A DNA stretch of 64,000 bases from Albidovulum sediminis (GCF_025380365.1 NZ_JAOCQF010000001.1:1-64000), one strand, 5' to 3'. Counted from the stretch's first letter, positions 32,057 through 40,973 are shown. Numbers and translations: made by a program. Notes: generated by a model not told the origin, from the letters alone.

Positions 32057-33211
32057 TCAAGGGAAGGTGGCGGCACTGAAGGTTTTGGTCTTCTGGCCGC
32101 GCACCATGAGTTGGACATAGGCGTGGTGGTTCGGCTGGTTCACGAGGTCGCGGACGTTGACCGTGCCGAGCTGCTGGCTGATCGTGGGTGCATCGAGCGC
32201 ACCGGTGCGGAAGGCCATGAGGCTGCCGACATTGCCCATGATGGCTTCGAAGACCGGGGCCTCCGTCTGCGCGAGGTGCTGCTGAGCCAGGGTGACGCCA
32301 AGACCGTATTTGCGGACCTCGGACAGCATTCCGGCGAAGGCGGTCGTGGTGAAGGAATGGAACTCATCGACATAGAGCATGAAAGGGCGGCGATCCTGTT
32401 CAGCTGTATCGTGGCGACTGAACGCTGCGTTCATGATCGACGTCACGATCAACCCGCCGAGCACATTGGCCATATCGGTGCCGAGGCGGCCCTTGGCAAG
32501 ATTCACGATGAGCATGCCGCCGTCGTCCATGATCCGGCGGAAGCGGAGGGGCAACTCGGGTTCGCACAACGCTTTCCGCGCCACCGGGTGCGCCAGGAAA
32601 GCCCCGAGTTTGTTCGCAATCGGCGCGACACCATCTACGGCGGTCTTATAGTTCATGGACGGGTATTCCCGCGTCCAGAACCGGCGTACCTCCGGGTCGG
32701 CTATGCGCCTGATGACCTCCTTCTGGAATGGCTTTTCGACAAGGAGCCGCATGATGTCGCGGATGTCGGCGCGGGGCTGGTCGAGGAGTGCCAGGACTGC
32801 GTACCGCAGCAGATGCTCCATGCGTGCACCCCAGGCATCGGCCCACTGCTTCTTCAAGGCTTCGATCAGCCCGGAAGTGAGGAGGGGACGTAAGCCGGGG
32901 CTGACATGCGTGAGCGGGTTGTATCCATAGGAGCAGGCCGGGTCGGCGATGTCCCAGTACAGGCAATCGGGGTCAAATCGCCTTTGCAGCGATGACGCAA
33001 GATCGCCATGCGGATCTATCAAGCAAAAACCAAGACCACCGGCCGCGTCCTGGCATGCCATGTTGCCGAGGAGCGTCGTCTTGCCGGTGCCGGTCTGGCC
33101 GATGATGTACAGGTGGAACAATCGGTCGGGCAGGCGGATACCAAAAGGGCGGTCGCCGTATCGGCGGTATGAGGTACCGAGCAAGGTTATGTGGTCTGCG
33201 TGCGATGACAT
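32057..33211 (-). CDS. TraG/VirD4-like DNA-transfer ATPase (short)
   Basis: About 384 residues. A P-loop ATPase of the HerA/FtsK group: Walker A IIGQTGTGKTTLLG, a second strand FCLIDPHGDLAS and Walker B FMLYVDEFHSF, followed by GVTLAQQHLAQ. Membrane segments are absent, so it is soluble or recruited. It resembles the second, larger ATPase at 41.3 kb. Such ATPases pump DNA in conjugation. The ATG at 33211 begins MSSHADHITLLG. It is in the same direction as the 48-aa and recombinase genes. Confidence 0.8.
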   Translation of the reverse strand: MSSHADHITLLGTSYRRYGDRPFGIRLPDRLFHLYIIGQTGTGKTTLLGNMACQDAAGGLGFCLIDPHGDLASSLQRRFDPDCLYWDIADPACSYGYNPLTHVSPGLRPLLTSGLIEALKKQWADAWGARMEHLLRYAVLALLDQPRADIRDIMRLLVEKPFQKEVIRRIADPEVRRFWTREYPSMNYKTAVDGVAPIANKLGAFLAHPVARKALCEPELPLRFRRIMDDGGMLIVNLAKGRLGTDMANVLGGLIVTSIMNAAFSRHDTAEQDRRPFMLYVDEFHSFTTTAFAGMLSEVRKYGLGVTLAQQHLAQTEAPVFEAIMGNVGSLMAFRTGALDAPTISQQLGTVNVRDLVNQPNHHAYVQLMVRGQKTKTFSAATFP

Positions 33212-33293
33212 ACCCCCATTTTGCGACGTAGAGCTGGCAGCACTAGGTGGAGAGAAAAGGAGCCATGCGCATGGCCCCACCCCTACGGCTGTG

Positions 33294-34382
33294 TCACTCC
33301 GGGTACTCGTCGTCCGTGTCGGGCGCGGGATTGAAGTTCGCGTAGTGCAACTGTCGATAGAGGTGCATGTTGATGCGGACGGCGGTTGCCTTATGCAAGC
33401 TTCGGATGCCGTTCGGATCCCCGAGAGCCGTCGCCTCGATCATATAGGTTGCCCAGATATGCAGGCCCTTGGGAAATCTCTTGCTATTCGAAGCGGCCTC
33501 GGCAGCATCCTTGAACCCACCGTCCTCCTCACGGCATCGGAACGACTCCCACTCGGAACCGGTTGCCAGATCGATCCTCGGCGGAATTGGATTCCCACCA
33601 CCACCACCTTCGCTCGGCGACCGGCTACTTGCCCAGTCACCGTATACAAGTCGTGCGCGGTTGTTGTTCTGCTGGAGTTGCTGGAAAAGCTGCCGTTCTA
33701 GTATTTGGAACGTTGCTCCAAGATCAACTCCGCTGAAGCTGTCTGGAAAGCTGCTGCCAGTCACCGCTATCGGAATGTCATCGCCTCGAAGCACGACTAT
33801 CTGCTTCACCAGACCATCTACCCAATTTGTGCGACTGAGCAAGTCACGCGACCATCCTGCGTCAAGGACAAAGCCAAAGTTAGAATGCTCGGTGTTGCAG
33901 ACTTCCTGAATCACGTCACTATATCTCTGACCATTTCCATAGTCCAAGCGCACAAGGAATGGTTTTTCCCGTTTGGTGAACTCGTCAATCTGATTTCTAA
34001 TAGACGCTAGATCGCCATGATTGACCTGGATACACGGGTAGGCACGCGGATGCTTGTCAAAAAAATCGACCCAGCTTTGGTTGTTATCGGAATGATCGAC
34101 CAATTCAAGGAAGCTGTCCTGTGCCGGCCGCCTTGTCTCCTTCAGCTTCACCTTGGCTGGTTCGAACGGGTCAATATCGAGAAAATACTCTCGATCCCCG
34201 AATGCCTTTCCAATCTGAACTATGGCAGCCTCAAGAAGCTTGGCGGTCTTCCACGGCTTCAGGCAGAAGATTGGCGTAAGGATATCCTTTGCGCTATCAG
34301 GCAGTTCAGCAACGGCCTGTAGCTCCGCATTTCGCAAAAAAATTGTCGGAACATACGACGTCGCGCGAATATCGATTGCCAA
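33294..34382 (-). CDS. Beta family protein (T4 beta-like, PF14350-type)
   Basis: A 362-residue protein starting MAIDIRATSYVPTIFLRNAE. It resembles the 'beta family protein' group: YVPTIFLRNAELQAV, then LTPIFCLKP, YFLDIDPFEP and YPCIQVNHGDLASI. The function of the group is unknown; it is found in mobile elements. The likely TTG start at 34382 directly follows the ImmA/IrrE stop, so it is the last gene of a three-gene operon. Catalytic residues cannot be pointed out. Confidence 0.75.
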   Translation of the reverse strand: MAIDIRATSYVPTIFLRNAELQAVAELPDSAKDILTPIFCLKPWKTAKLLEAAIVQIGKAFGDREYFLDIDPFEPAKVKLKETRRPAQDSFLELVDHSDNNQSWVDFFDKHPRAYPCIQVNHGDLASIRNQIDEFTKREKPFLVRLDYGNGQRYSDVIQEVCNTEHSNFGFVLDAGWSRDLLSRTNWVDGLVKQIVVLRGDDIPIAVTGSSFPDSFSGVDLGATFQILERQLFQQLQQNNNRARLVYGDWASSRSPSEGGGGGNPIPPRIDLATGSEWESFRCREEDGGFKDAAEAASNSKRFPKGLHIWATYMIEATALGDPNGIRSLHKATAVRINMHLYRQLHYANFNPAPDTDDEYPE

Positions 34383-34880
34383 CTAGCCCAACCCCAGCCT
34401 GATGCCCATCGCCACCTCTGACACATCGTAGCGCTCTGCCATGATGCGCGCAATCTCCGGTGTCGCAATCCCACCATACTCCCGCAACACACGAATAACA
34501 CTCTTTTCCGGCATCAGTAATTGTGCGCCCAGTCGGTTCGCTTCAGCCTCCCGCGCGTCGGACAGGGTAGATCGGTACAGTATCGAATCCTCAATCCCAT
34601 CACCAATGTAATCGCGGTGCAGCAGATAGTGCGCAATCTCGTGGGCGATGGTGAACCGCTGGCGGGTTGCTGCTTCATGCCGGTTCACGCGAATGCGAAA
34701 GCCGGAAGGGCTATCAGGCGAGCGCTGCAACTGCCCGGAAATGCGCGGGCGCAATGTTGCGCTTTTAACTTCAATACCAAGCGCGCGTGCCATAGTGGCT
34801 ATCTTTACCGGAACTGTGCCGAGGAAGGGTGTGATAATCGCCTTTTCTTCAGCTGCGATCCGATCCCATTCACGCGTCAC
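34383..34880 (-). CDS. ImmA/IrrE family metallo-endopeptidase
   Basis: A 165-residue zinc peptidase. The HEIAHYLLHRD motif at about residue 80 gives the HExxH zinc site, and EANRLGAQLLMPEK provides the third Glu ligand and typical following segment. ImmA/IrrE proteases cleave repressors in response to DNA damage or phage signals. No XRE repressor is encoded in the same operon; the nearest is at 36.4 kb. A GTG start overlaps the stop of the upstream membrane protein gene (GTGA). Confidence 0.92.
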   Translation of the reverse strand: MTREWDRIAAEEKAIITPFLGTVPVKIATMARALGIEVKSATLRPRISGQLQRSPDSPSGFRIRVNRHEAATRQRFTIAHEIAHYLLHRDYIGDGIEDSILYRSTLSDAREAEANRLGAQLLMPEKSVIRVLREYGGIATPEIARIMAERYDVSEVAMGIRLGLG

Positions 34881-35275
34881 GATGTGCCCTCTTCTTTTTC
34901 GCCTTCCTCGAACTCCGTATCGACCGGCTCAACACCACGATAGATAATCGACTTGGCTTCGTTCTTAACGAGGTCGTGAAGCTCTCCACCTTCCTTAATT
35001 GCGTCCTGTAGAAAGGTTTTCGCCAGAGACGAAACCCGATCTCCGATTGAGTTCCAGCCAATGAAGGCAAGTATGGCAACCACGAAGCCAAGCGCCGCCA
35101 ATATCAGTGAAATCCCTGTCATCATGATCGAAACGAAATCGGCGTAGTCGATTGAGGTTCTCGGGCTTGCATCGGCAACTGAAAATGGGGTGAGAGTGGA
35201 AGCCGCGTGCACGATCCCATATGCGCCAGCACCGCCCACAGCGACGGCGATGACAGTAGTCACAAAACGCTTCAT
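34877..35275 (-). CDS. Two-helix membrane protein in the ImmA/IrrE operon
   Basis: About 132 residues. Two hydrophobic segments (FVTTVIAVAVGGAGAYGIV near the N-terminus, possibly a signal anchor, and ISLILAALGFVVAILAFIGW) precede a charged cytoplasmic tail (DAIKEGGELHDLVKNEAK) that ends in an acidic stretch EFEEGEKEEGTS. Function unknown. It is the first gene of the three-gene cassette; its 3' end overlaps the peptidase start. It may be a sensor or membrane effector whose activity is governed by the protease. Confidence 0.6.
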   Translation of the reverse strand: MKRFVTTVIAVAVGGAGAYGIVHAASTLTPFSVADASPRTSIDYADFVSIMMTGISLILAALGFVVAILAFIGWNSIGDRVSSLAKTFLQDAIKEGGELHDLVKNEAKSIIYRGVEPVDTEFEEGEKEEGTS

Positions 35276-35531
35276 CCGCTCACCGTCGATCCGAGAACTC
35301 ACTCACCTTTTCACACGGCTGGATTCGTGATGCAATGCTGTCTTTGTTCACTTTTTGTTCCAGTGACGGACTTCATGCCGTTTGCCATACCCCCACCCGA
35401 AATCCCACCACCTTCCCCTGATCTCTGCCTGGTCTGTACAATACCTCCGGACAGCTCTTCTCCCAGCATCGCCTTTCGCCGGGCGCGCCCGACATCCTGT
35501 CGGACGGCCGCCCATGCGGAAGGAGATGATC

Positions 35532-36071
35532 ATGGGAGCGGCAACAGATGCAGCGGTAGACGTGTTCGCCGACATCGGCACAGTGCCGGTATGCAAGGCC
35601 TGTGGGTCGGAACGGGTGGTGAAAGATGCCTGGGCCTGCTGGAACCCGAAGTTCGGGCTCTGGGAACTGGAGACGGTCTTCGATCATGAGCACTGCCACC
35701 GGTGCGAAGGCGAGACAACCTTCGTCTGGCAGCGGATCGAGGCGACCCCACGGCGGCGCATCCGGGAGTTGAATGACCGGATGCGCACCATGGGCCAGGG
35801 TGTCGGGTCGGTCGTCGTCACCGCAGGCGTCACGGCGCATGGGCCGGATTTCCTGCGGCACGTTGTCGAGGCCGTCGAGAGGTTTGACGGCTTCGATGAT
35901 GACAACGATCCCTGGGGTGAACATGACTTCGGTTCCGTCGAGGTCGAAGGTCGAAAGGTCCTCTGGAAAATCGACTACTATACCCCCGAGCTCACCACCG
36001 GATCGGAGAATCCGGCCAACGAAGGTGAAACCCACCGGGTGCTGACCATCATGCTCGCCAGCGAATACTGA
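35532..36071 (+). CDS. DUF3768 domain protein with zinc ribbon
   Basis: 179 residues. The C-terminal 100 residues match DUF3768: RELNDRMRTMGQGVGSVVVT, GVTAHGP, DNDPWGEHDFGSVEVEGRKV and KIDYYTPELTTGSENP, ending in TIMLASEY. The N-terminal part has a C-x2-C ... C-x2-C zinc ribbon (CKACGSE, CHRCEGE). DUF3768 proteins are common on alphaproteobacterial plasmids and integrative elements; function unknown. ATG at 35532 is chosen because AGGAG is 6 nt upstream. A rho-independent terminator follows. Confidence 0.85.
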   Translation: MGAATDAAVDVFADIGTVPVCKACGSERVVKDAWACWNPKFGLWELETVFDHEHCHRCEGETTFVWQRIEATPRRRIRELNDRMRTMGQGVGSVVVTAGVTAHGPDFLRHVVEAVERFDGFDDDNDPWGEHDFGSVEVEGRKVLWKIDYYTPELTTGSENPANEGETHRVLTIMLASEY

Positions 36072-36076
36072 CGATC

Positions 36077-36104
36077 CCGCCCTCCCTGCGAGGGCGGTTT
36101 TTCC
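36077..36104 (+). terminator. Rho-independent terminator after the DUF3768 gene
   Basis: Perfect 7-bp stem ccgccct/agggcgg with a 7-nt loop followed by tttttcctttt, directly after the DUF3768 stop. Confidence 0.8.
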
Positions 36105-36446
36105 TTTTCGAGACCGGAACGGGGTACACCGGACGATACAATGAATGGGCGGTGGCACATGCCGGAAAGCAATCCGCCGCCGACTAGCATTTCGCTCGGG
36201 GTAACCGGTATCCTGATCCTCGGAACGGGTGAGGCTATGCTCCCTGGAATACCCACCCGATCGGTAGGACGTGGCCCCGGAAAGGTTTCACCTTTCCGGG
36301 AGACGGTCACGGGCCCTGCCGGTCCGGGTGGGACAGGTTCCGGGGAGGATGGCGGACATTGAGAATGGGCAAACTGCGCCTCCTAGAGAAGGATGCGGCG
36401 GCCGGACTAGACTGAGCGCGTTATCAGTTCTTAGCCAAATAGCTCT
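36105..36446. other. Intergenic region, nothing recognised
   Basis: Between the terminator and the XRE gene. It contains repeated ccggtgg/ggaaagg words and a ttagccaaatagctctatg sequence before the XRE start, but no plausible gene. Confidence 0.35.
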
Positions 36447-36797
36447 ATGAAATCACAATTTGCCCTCGACCTGCGCGTGGCGCGGCGGAACGCGGGGCTG
36501 ACCCAGCGCGATTGCGCCATTCTACTATCCATCCAGGCATCACGGTTCTCGGAGATCGAAAGCGGCAAGTGCCTGCCCCGGCTCGCGGAAATCTGCGCGC
36601 TGTCGCTCATTTTCGGACGGACCTTCGAAAGCCTGTATGGCGTCTTGTTTGACGGCGCGCGGGACGCCTTGCGGAAGACCATCCTGAAGCTGCCAGCCGA
36701 TACCCGTGTCTATGTCGGCACCAAGAACCGCGACCACACGATCGAACGCCTGGCGGTCCGCTTAGCAGAGGAACAGTACAGGCATGACGGCGTTTAG
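36447..36797 (+). CDS. XRE family helix-turn-helix protein
   Basis: A 116-residue regulator with an N-terminal Cro/C1 helix-turn-helix (ARRNAGLTQRDCAILLSIQA then RFSEIESGKCLPRLAEICAL). The C-terminal 45 residues are helical and may serve for dimerisation. Its 3' end overlaps the next gene by 14 bases, so the two are coupled. It may regulate the element's transfer or recombination genes. No strong ribosome binding site is seen upstream of the ATG. Confidence 0.75.
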   Translation: MKSQFALDLRVARRNAGLTQRDCAILLSIQASRFSEIESGKCLPRLAEICALSLIFGRTFESLYGVLFDGARDALRKTILKLPADTRVYVGTKNRDHTIERLAVRLAEEQYRHDGV

Positions 36798-37266
36798 ACT
36801 GCTTGCGGTCGCGGCAACGGCGCGGCACGTCGCCTATGTCTTCTTCGTTGGCGAAAAGCTCGCGGACTGGGCAATTTCCGACCGGGCGAGTGAAACCCCT
36901 GAGGCAGCACGGCAGGCGGTGGCGCAGTGGATTGAAGACCTCGACCCGCGCGCGGTGATTTCCGAGCGGGCTGATACCGCGCGTCGCAAGGCGGAGAGCA
37001 CGCGTGCGCTTTTCGCGTCAATCAGCGAGGCAACGACGCAGCGCGGACGGCTCCATGTGGCGGTGACACGGGTACAGGCCTTTCCGAACAAGTACGCCGA
37101 AGCCGCTTTTCTTGCTGCTCGCTACCCAGATTTGCTGCCTTGGCTCCCGGAGAGGCGCCGTTTCTACGAGAACGAGCCACGCAATACGATTCTCTTCGAG
37201 GCAGTGGCGCTCGCGGACACCGTGCTGCGCAATCCGACGGCCGAACTGGCCCGCGCGCTGGGCTGA
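36784..37266 (+). CDS. Hypothetical protein, possibly RNase H/RuvC-like fold
   Basis: 160 residues. The order of segments, LLAVAATARHVAYVFFVGEK, then WAISDR, then AVAQWIEDLDPRAVISER and the end NTILFEAVALADTVL, recalls RuvC-like resolvases (strand with metal ligand, Glu after a central strand, Asp in the last helix). The first expected Asp is Ala, so activity is doubtful. It overlaps the XRE gene by 14 bases. Function unknown; the fold assignment is inference from sequence pattern. Confidence 0.6.
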   Translation: MTAFRLLAVAATARHVAYVFFVGEKLADWAISDRASETPEAARQAVAQWIEDLDPRAVISERADTARRKAESTRALFASISEATTQRGRLHVAVTRVQAFPNKYAEAAFLAARYPDLLPWLPERRRFYENEPRNTILFEAVALADTVLRNPTAELARALG

Positions 37267-37656
37267 GATCGTCAAGCGGATTGATCCAACGGAACCTGAA
37301 CTGGAACCGACCGAGCGGAACGCGCCTCCAGCCATCGTGGTCATCAAGACTGGGGCAAGGCGAAAGGTGCCGGAGGATGCCCACATTGCAATTTGGAAGT
37401 CGGCGCGGCCGGCGCGGAACCTGTGGTCGTCTACTCAGGATGGCAAGGCGTCGACGATTGCCCCGCAGCGGGCGTGACGGGGAAATTGGCAGAATGGCAA
37501 GTTCCACCGCCTGGCGCGTTTTCAGGGCCTAATGGTACTCTTTTGCTGGATGTTCCTTTCAATGGCGGCGCTGAACCCGCGACGTATCGGCCTGCGTCGG
37601 CGGCGATCCCGGTCTGACGGCAGCATCCGCTTCAACCCAAACCCCAGGAGAGACCC
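37267..37656. other. Intergenic region or decayed gene
   Basis: No intact gene is supported. Frames here read plausible peptide stretches without usable starts (for instance RIDPTEPELEPTERNAPP near 37280), so a decayed small gene is possible. aggagag at the end belongs to the next gene. Confidence 0.3.
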
Positions 37657-38373
37657 ATGACCCTCATGCTGCATGCGGGCGGCGAAGCGATTGCCTTCGA
37701 CGACCTGCGTACGCTTCCGACGCCAGACCCGACGGCAAGCCACGTGCCGGTGCCGCACCACGCGGTGGTGGACATGGTGCGCTACGCACTCGGCTTCTTT
37801 GGCCACGAGTTGCTCGAAGAGCACCACGCGGTGACGCCCGACGGGATGAACTACTTCGGTGTCCTGTCGCTCCGCTCGCCCCACGGGGATTACACCGACA
37901 TGGTGGGCTTGCGAAACAGTCACAAGAAGCAGTTTCCGATCGGCATTGCGATCGGCTCGCGTGTCTTCGTCTGCGACAACCTCGCCTTCAGCGCCGACCA
38001 CGTGATCCGGCGCAAGCATACCGCCAACGCCAAGCGCGACCTACCGGGGCTGGTGGCGGCGGTGATCGAACCCTTGGGCGCGCAGCGCCAGGCGCTGGCC
38101 CTCACCTACGCTCGATACAAGTCGCTCGCCCTGTCGGACGAACACGCCGACCAGGCTATCATGGCGATGTACCGGCTGGGGATTATCAACCTGACGCGCA
38201 TCGGTGATGTCGTTCGCACCTACGAGGAACCACCCCATGACTGGGGCGGAAAGACCCCGTGGCGGCTTTTTAACGCCACTACCTATGTGCTGACCGGTCG
38301 GGTTGCGGAAAACCCCGCAGCGACGCGGCGCCTGCATGAGGTGATCGACGGAGTGTGTGAGCGGTTAACGTGA
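37657..38373 (+). CDS. DUF932-like protein
   Basis: A 238-residue soluble protein. The segment MVGLRNSHKKQFPIGIAIGS followed by RVFVCDNLAFSADH matches DUF932 (phage/plasmid-like protein) in which GLRNSHD and FVCDNLxF are conserved. Function unknown; these proteins are common on plasmids and integrative elements. A clear aggagag ribosome binding site precedes the ATG, and a GC-rich terminator follows 15 nt after the stop. Confidence 0.75.
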   Translation: MTLMLHAGGEAIAFDDLRTLPTPDPTASHVPVPHHAVVDMVRYALGFFGHELLEEHHAVTPDGMNYFGVLSLRSPHGDYTDMVGLRNSHKKQFPIGIAIGSRVFVCDNLAFSADHVIRRKHTANAKRDLPGLVAAVIEPLGAQRQALALTYARYKSLALSDEHADQAIMAMYRLGIINLTRIGDVVRTYEEPPHDWGGKTPWRLFNATTYVLTGRVAENPAATRRLHEVIDGVCERLT

Positions 38374-38387
38374 TGCAAGTCCTTGCC

Positions 38388-38412
38388 AAGGGGCCCCGGT
38401 CGGGGCCCTTTT
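38388..38412 (+). terminator. Rho-independent terminator after the DUF932-like gene
   Basis: Stem aaggggccccg pairing with cggggcccttt (one bulged base), followed by tttcctt, 15 nt after the stop codon. Confidence 0.65.
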
Positions 38413-38628
38413 CCTTGCCGTCCGCATCGCTGCCTGCGCGCATCCAGGCGGCTGATTTCGCCTATAGAGATCTGGGCCGGCGCAGGTGGTTGGCGTTCTT
38501 CCTGTCGACCGGTTTGTGCGTGCCCCGGCGATATACCCGTCGGACGGCCACCGATCGTGTTTTCCGGCCGCCGGCGGCAGGGAAACGAAGATCTGGGCAA
38601 GAGGGGACGAGCGGCGCGACCCTTCCAA

Positions 38629-38943
38629 ATGTTGGTGACGGCAGAGGCGAGCGAACTGATCCGTTTGATCGACGCCAAAGGCCAGACGTGGCTGGTCCTC
38701 GATCCCGCGGAAAATCAGATCTGGTTGGCCGGCAGTCCGAAGGAAGCAGTTGTGCTGCTCGGGATCCTCCCGTCCGACCGGATGAGGATCGTCCTGCACG
38801 GCGTCGGAACGAAGCAGGATCAAGGCGACATCCCGCTTGCGGGGTGGGGGACTGGCCTGCCAAGGCCGCTTCTGGTTATATCAGCATTGGATCGAATAGG
38901 TGCGACGGGCCGGGAGGCGCAGGGTGGAGGACGGGCAGGTTAG
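38629..38943 (+). CDS. Hypothetical protein
   Basis: A 104-residue protein starting MLVTAEASELIRLIDAKGQT. It has a regular alternation of hydrophobic strands (WLVLDPAENQIWLAG, EAVVLLGILPSDRMRIVLHG) and looks like a small alpha/beta domain. No family is recognised. No good ribosome binding site is seen. It overlaps the following membrane protein gene by about 20 bases, which supports a real operon but not strongly. Confidence 0.45.
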   Translation: MLVTAEASELIRLIDAKGQTWLVLDPAENQIWLAGSPKEAVVLLGILPSDRMRIVLHGVGTKQDQGDIPLAGWGTGLPRPLLVISALDRIGATGREAQGGGRAG

Positions 38944-39328
38944 CGAAAGCAAAGGTCAGATTAACTGGTCGCGGGGTTGGTTGAGGCTGTGGGTTGCCGC
39001 CACGCTCTTGTGGTTTGTGGTGATTGCGGCGGTCATCCTCGTGGCGCCGGAGGCGGCATGGCGTTTGCGCGAACCGGGGACAGTGACCATTGCCGCCCCA
39101 GCTTGCAGGTCAGGTCAAGCGTCCTGCCGGCCCTGGGAGCGGAACTGGGATGGGTTTGATCTTCCAGTCGGATCGGTCGTCAGGGATGGAAATGTGACGG
39201 CTCCGAGAGACTTCGCTGCGGGGCGCGTGGCCTTTGCCGCGCTGGGCCCTCCCGCCGCGGTATTTGCCCTCGTGGCGCTGTTGGCTTGGGTCGCCGCGGG
39301 TTTTCGAAGCAGCGCTCGCCAGCAGTAG
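38924..39328 (+). CDS. Two-helix membrane protein
   Basis: A 134-residue protein from a GTG with ggagg 8 nt upstream. Two transmembrane helices (LWVAATLLWFVVIAAVILVA and AVFALVALLAWVAAGF) flank a roughly 70-residue loop with two cysteines (CRSGQASCRPW), likely periplasmic. Such small membrane proteins are common near conjugation ATPases. Function unknown. Confidence 0.6.
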   Translation: MEDGQVSESKGQINWSRGWLRLWVAATLLWFVVIAAVILVAPEAAWRLREPGTVTIAAPACRSGQASCRPWERNWDGFDLPVGSVVRDGNVTAPRDFAAGRVAFAALGPPAAVFALVALLAWVAAGFRSSARQQ

Positions 39329-40105
39329 TTGAGGTTCGTAAGATTGGTCCCGGTTCTGTTCCTCTCGTGTTGCCTTGGCATGATACGTCCGCTAGGCCGG
39401 CAGCGTCGCACCCCCGCTCGCTGGCGGTGCGGTGTCGGAGGCGGAGAAGCGTAATCGACCGCCCTCCCACCTGGGGGCGGCCGAGCGGTTGGCACGTCGT
39501 GAGGCCTGCCCCGGGAGGTCAACCCGCCTGCTGCCGCTGCTTCTGCTTGCGTGTCACCAGCTAGCTGATGCCGAAGCCATCGGAAGCGAGGGTCACGGCG
39601 GAGCGGGTTTCGCCGTCCCTCCCCTCAGAGGGCCCATCACGGATAGTGCCCACGGTACGGACCAGATCTCCGGGGCGACATTGTCCCTGGCCCATTGGAT
39701 GACGTTCTGGTTGCCACGGAATATCTGGGGGCGGCGGTCAGCATTCAGTAGAACGCAAGCTGTTCCGGCCGGGGCCAGATGCCGACGCGCCCGAGTGATT
39801 TATCCCCCATAGGGACCCCCAACCCCTATGGGGGTCCGGTATGGGGTGCCATACATGAACGCCTTGATCCACCACGGAACACCGAACTGGGTTCCTGACG
39901 CGTGACTTCATCTGCCTTCGCAGATCAACCGCAGCACATCTCGCGCCTGCCTGTCACCCGTCCGAGCTGCACCACCGTCCGAATTGTTCTTTTCTTCGAA
40001 CCGGTGGTCGGACTAGCATCCACGCCACAAGAAGAGTCTTGAGGTCTCGGCAGCTGAACCAGCAACGGCGCAGATGATGGCGCTGAATTCAAGGGGGATG
40101 CGGTG
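39329..40105. other. Long non-coding stretch
   Basis: About 780 bp without a convincing gene. It contains the inverted repeat at 39804-39834 and several smaller symmetric words, ending in the aaggggg ribosome binding site of the next gene. Its position before the DNA-transfer genes makes it a place to look for an oriT or regulatory region. Confidence 0.4.
39804..39834. repeat. Inverted repeat in the long intergenic region
   Basis: Perfect 11-bp arms cccccataggg and ccctatggggg with a 9-nt spacer, followed by a related ggtatggggtgccatac sequence. No T-run follows, so a protein binding site or part of an oriT is more likely than a terminator. Confidence 0.5.
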
Positions 40106-40759
40106 ATGGAATACTTCTTTGCGCGCTTGGTTCTTGGCCTGCTCGGTCTCGCGAGCCTCGCGCTGATCGTCATCGGGATCTTTCTTGCCGTGTCCGGCGT
40201 CGGGATCGGCGCTGGGGCCGTGATGCGGAGCGGCTACGCCGACGCTGTGCCGGCATCGCTTCTCGCTGCGATTCCCGGCATGGTCATCACGCTCATCGGA
40301 GTTTTACTGATGGCCGTCATCGATCATTTCTCGGCCACGCTCGATACCGCGACCTATAGCCGGAAGCTGCTCAGGATCGCCGAGGAGCAGCTCAGGGTGT
40401 CGAAGCAGACGCTGAAGCTCGGGGAACTTGCCCAAGCAAGTTACGCGGGCGCGGGGAGCGGATCCCGCGAACATCCCGGTGCACAGAATGGTGCGCAGCC
40501 GCGCGGTCTCCTGGGGTTTCTGGGCAGGAAGGGAGGAGCGGCAAGTCGGGCCGCGTTCTCGCCAGGATCGCCCGCCGCGGTCGAGTCGGTGCGGTCTGAA
40601 CCGTCGGGTGAAGCAGGGACCCGCGGTGGACGCGACCTGGCGTCGGATGCACCTGGCCAGATCGAGGCGGCGGGACACCAGGAACTGCGCCCCACACTGA
40701 CCAGCGGTCTGGTGGTGCCAGCAACAGCCCGGACCGTCGATCCCGATCGGCGCGCGTGA
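40106..40759 (+). CDS. Two-helix membrane protein with long cytoplasmic tail
   Basis: About 217 residues. Two N-terminal transmembrane helices (LGLLGLASLALIVIGIFLAV and IPGMVITLIGVLLMAVIDHF) are followed by an amphipathic helix (KLLRIAEEQLRVSKQTLKLG) and a low-complexity Gly/Ala/Ser/Pro tail. Aaggggg lies 8 nt before the ATG at 40106; GTG at 40103 is possible. It is the first of four closely spaced genes ending in the VirD4-like ATPase, so a role in the transfer machinery is plausible. Confidence 0.6.
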   Translation: MEYFFARLVLGLLGLASLALIVIGIFLAVSGVGIGAGAVMRSGYADAVPASLLAAIPGMVITLIGVLLMAVIDHFSATLDTATYSRKLLRIAEEQLRVSKQTLKLGELAQASYAGAGSGSREHPGAQNGAQPRGLLGFLGRKGGAASRAAFSPGSPAAVESVRSEPSGEAGTRGGRDLASDAPGQIEAAGHQELRPTLTSGLVVPATARTVDPDRRA

Positions 40760-40766
40760 GCCGGAT

Positions 40767-40958
40767 ATGGGCTGCCTCGGCGTCCTCCTGATCGGCTTCG
40801 GCATGCTATTCCTGGTCTATGGGCTTGCCGCCTTCTGGGTGCCGCCGGTCGCGGTTCTCCTTCTCGTTCCGGGGGTGGCGCTGCTGCTTCTGGGCCGGTT
40901 CCTGCGTCGAAAAGCGCGAGAAACCCGAGTGCGGCGCGAACTCGGCGACCGGTGGTAG
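40767..40958 (+). CDS. Small two-helix membrane protein
   Basis: 63 residues, almost all hydrophobic: VLLIGFGMLFLVYGLAAFWV and VAVLLLVPGVALLLLGRFL, then a basic tail RRKARETRVRRELG. It lies 7 bp after the previous gene and 15 bp before the next, so it belongs to the same operon. Function unknown. Confidence 0.6.
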   Translation: MGCLGVLLIGFGMLFLVYGLAAFWVPPVAVLLLVPGVALLLLGRFLRRKARETRVRRELGDRW

Positions 40959-40973
40959 CGGGGTGGGCGGCGG

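Noticed and set aside
38370-38984. 204-residue open frame overlapping the terminator after the DUF932-like gene
   Set aside because: It begins inside the region leading into the terminator and has a random high-GC composition; the alternative frame from 38629 looks more protein-like.
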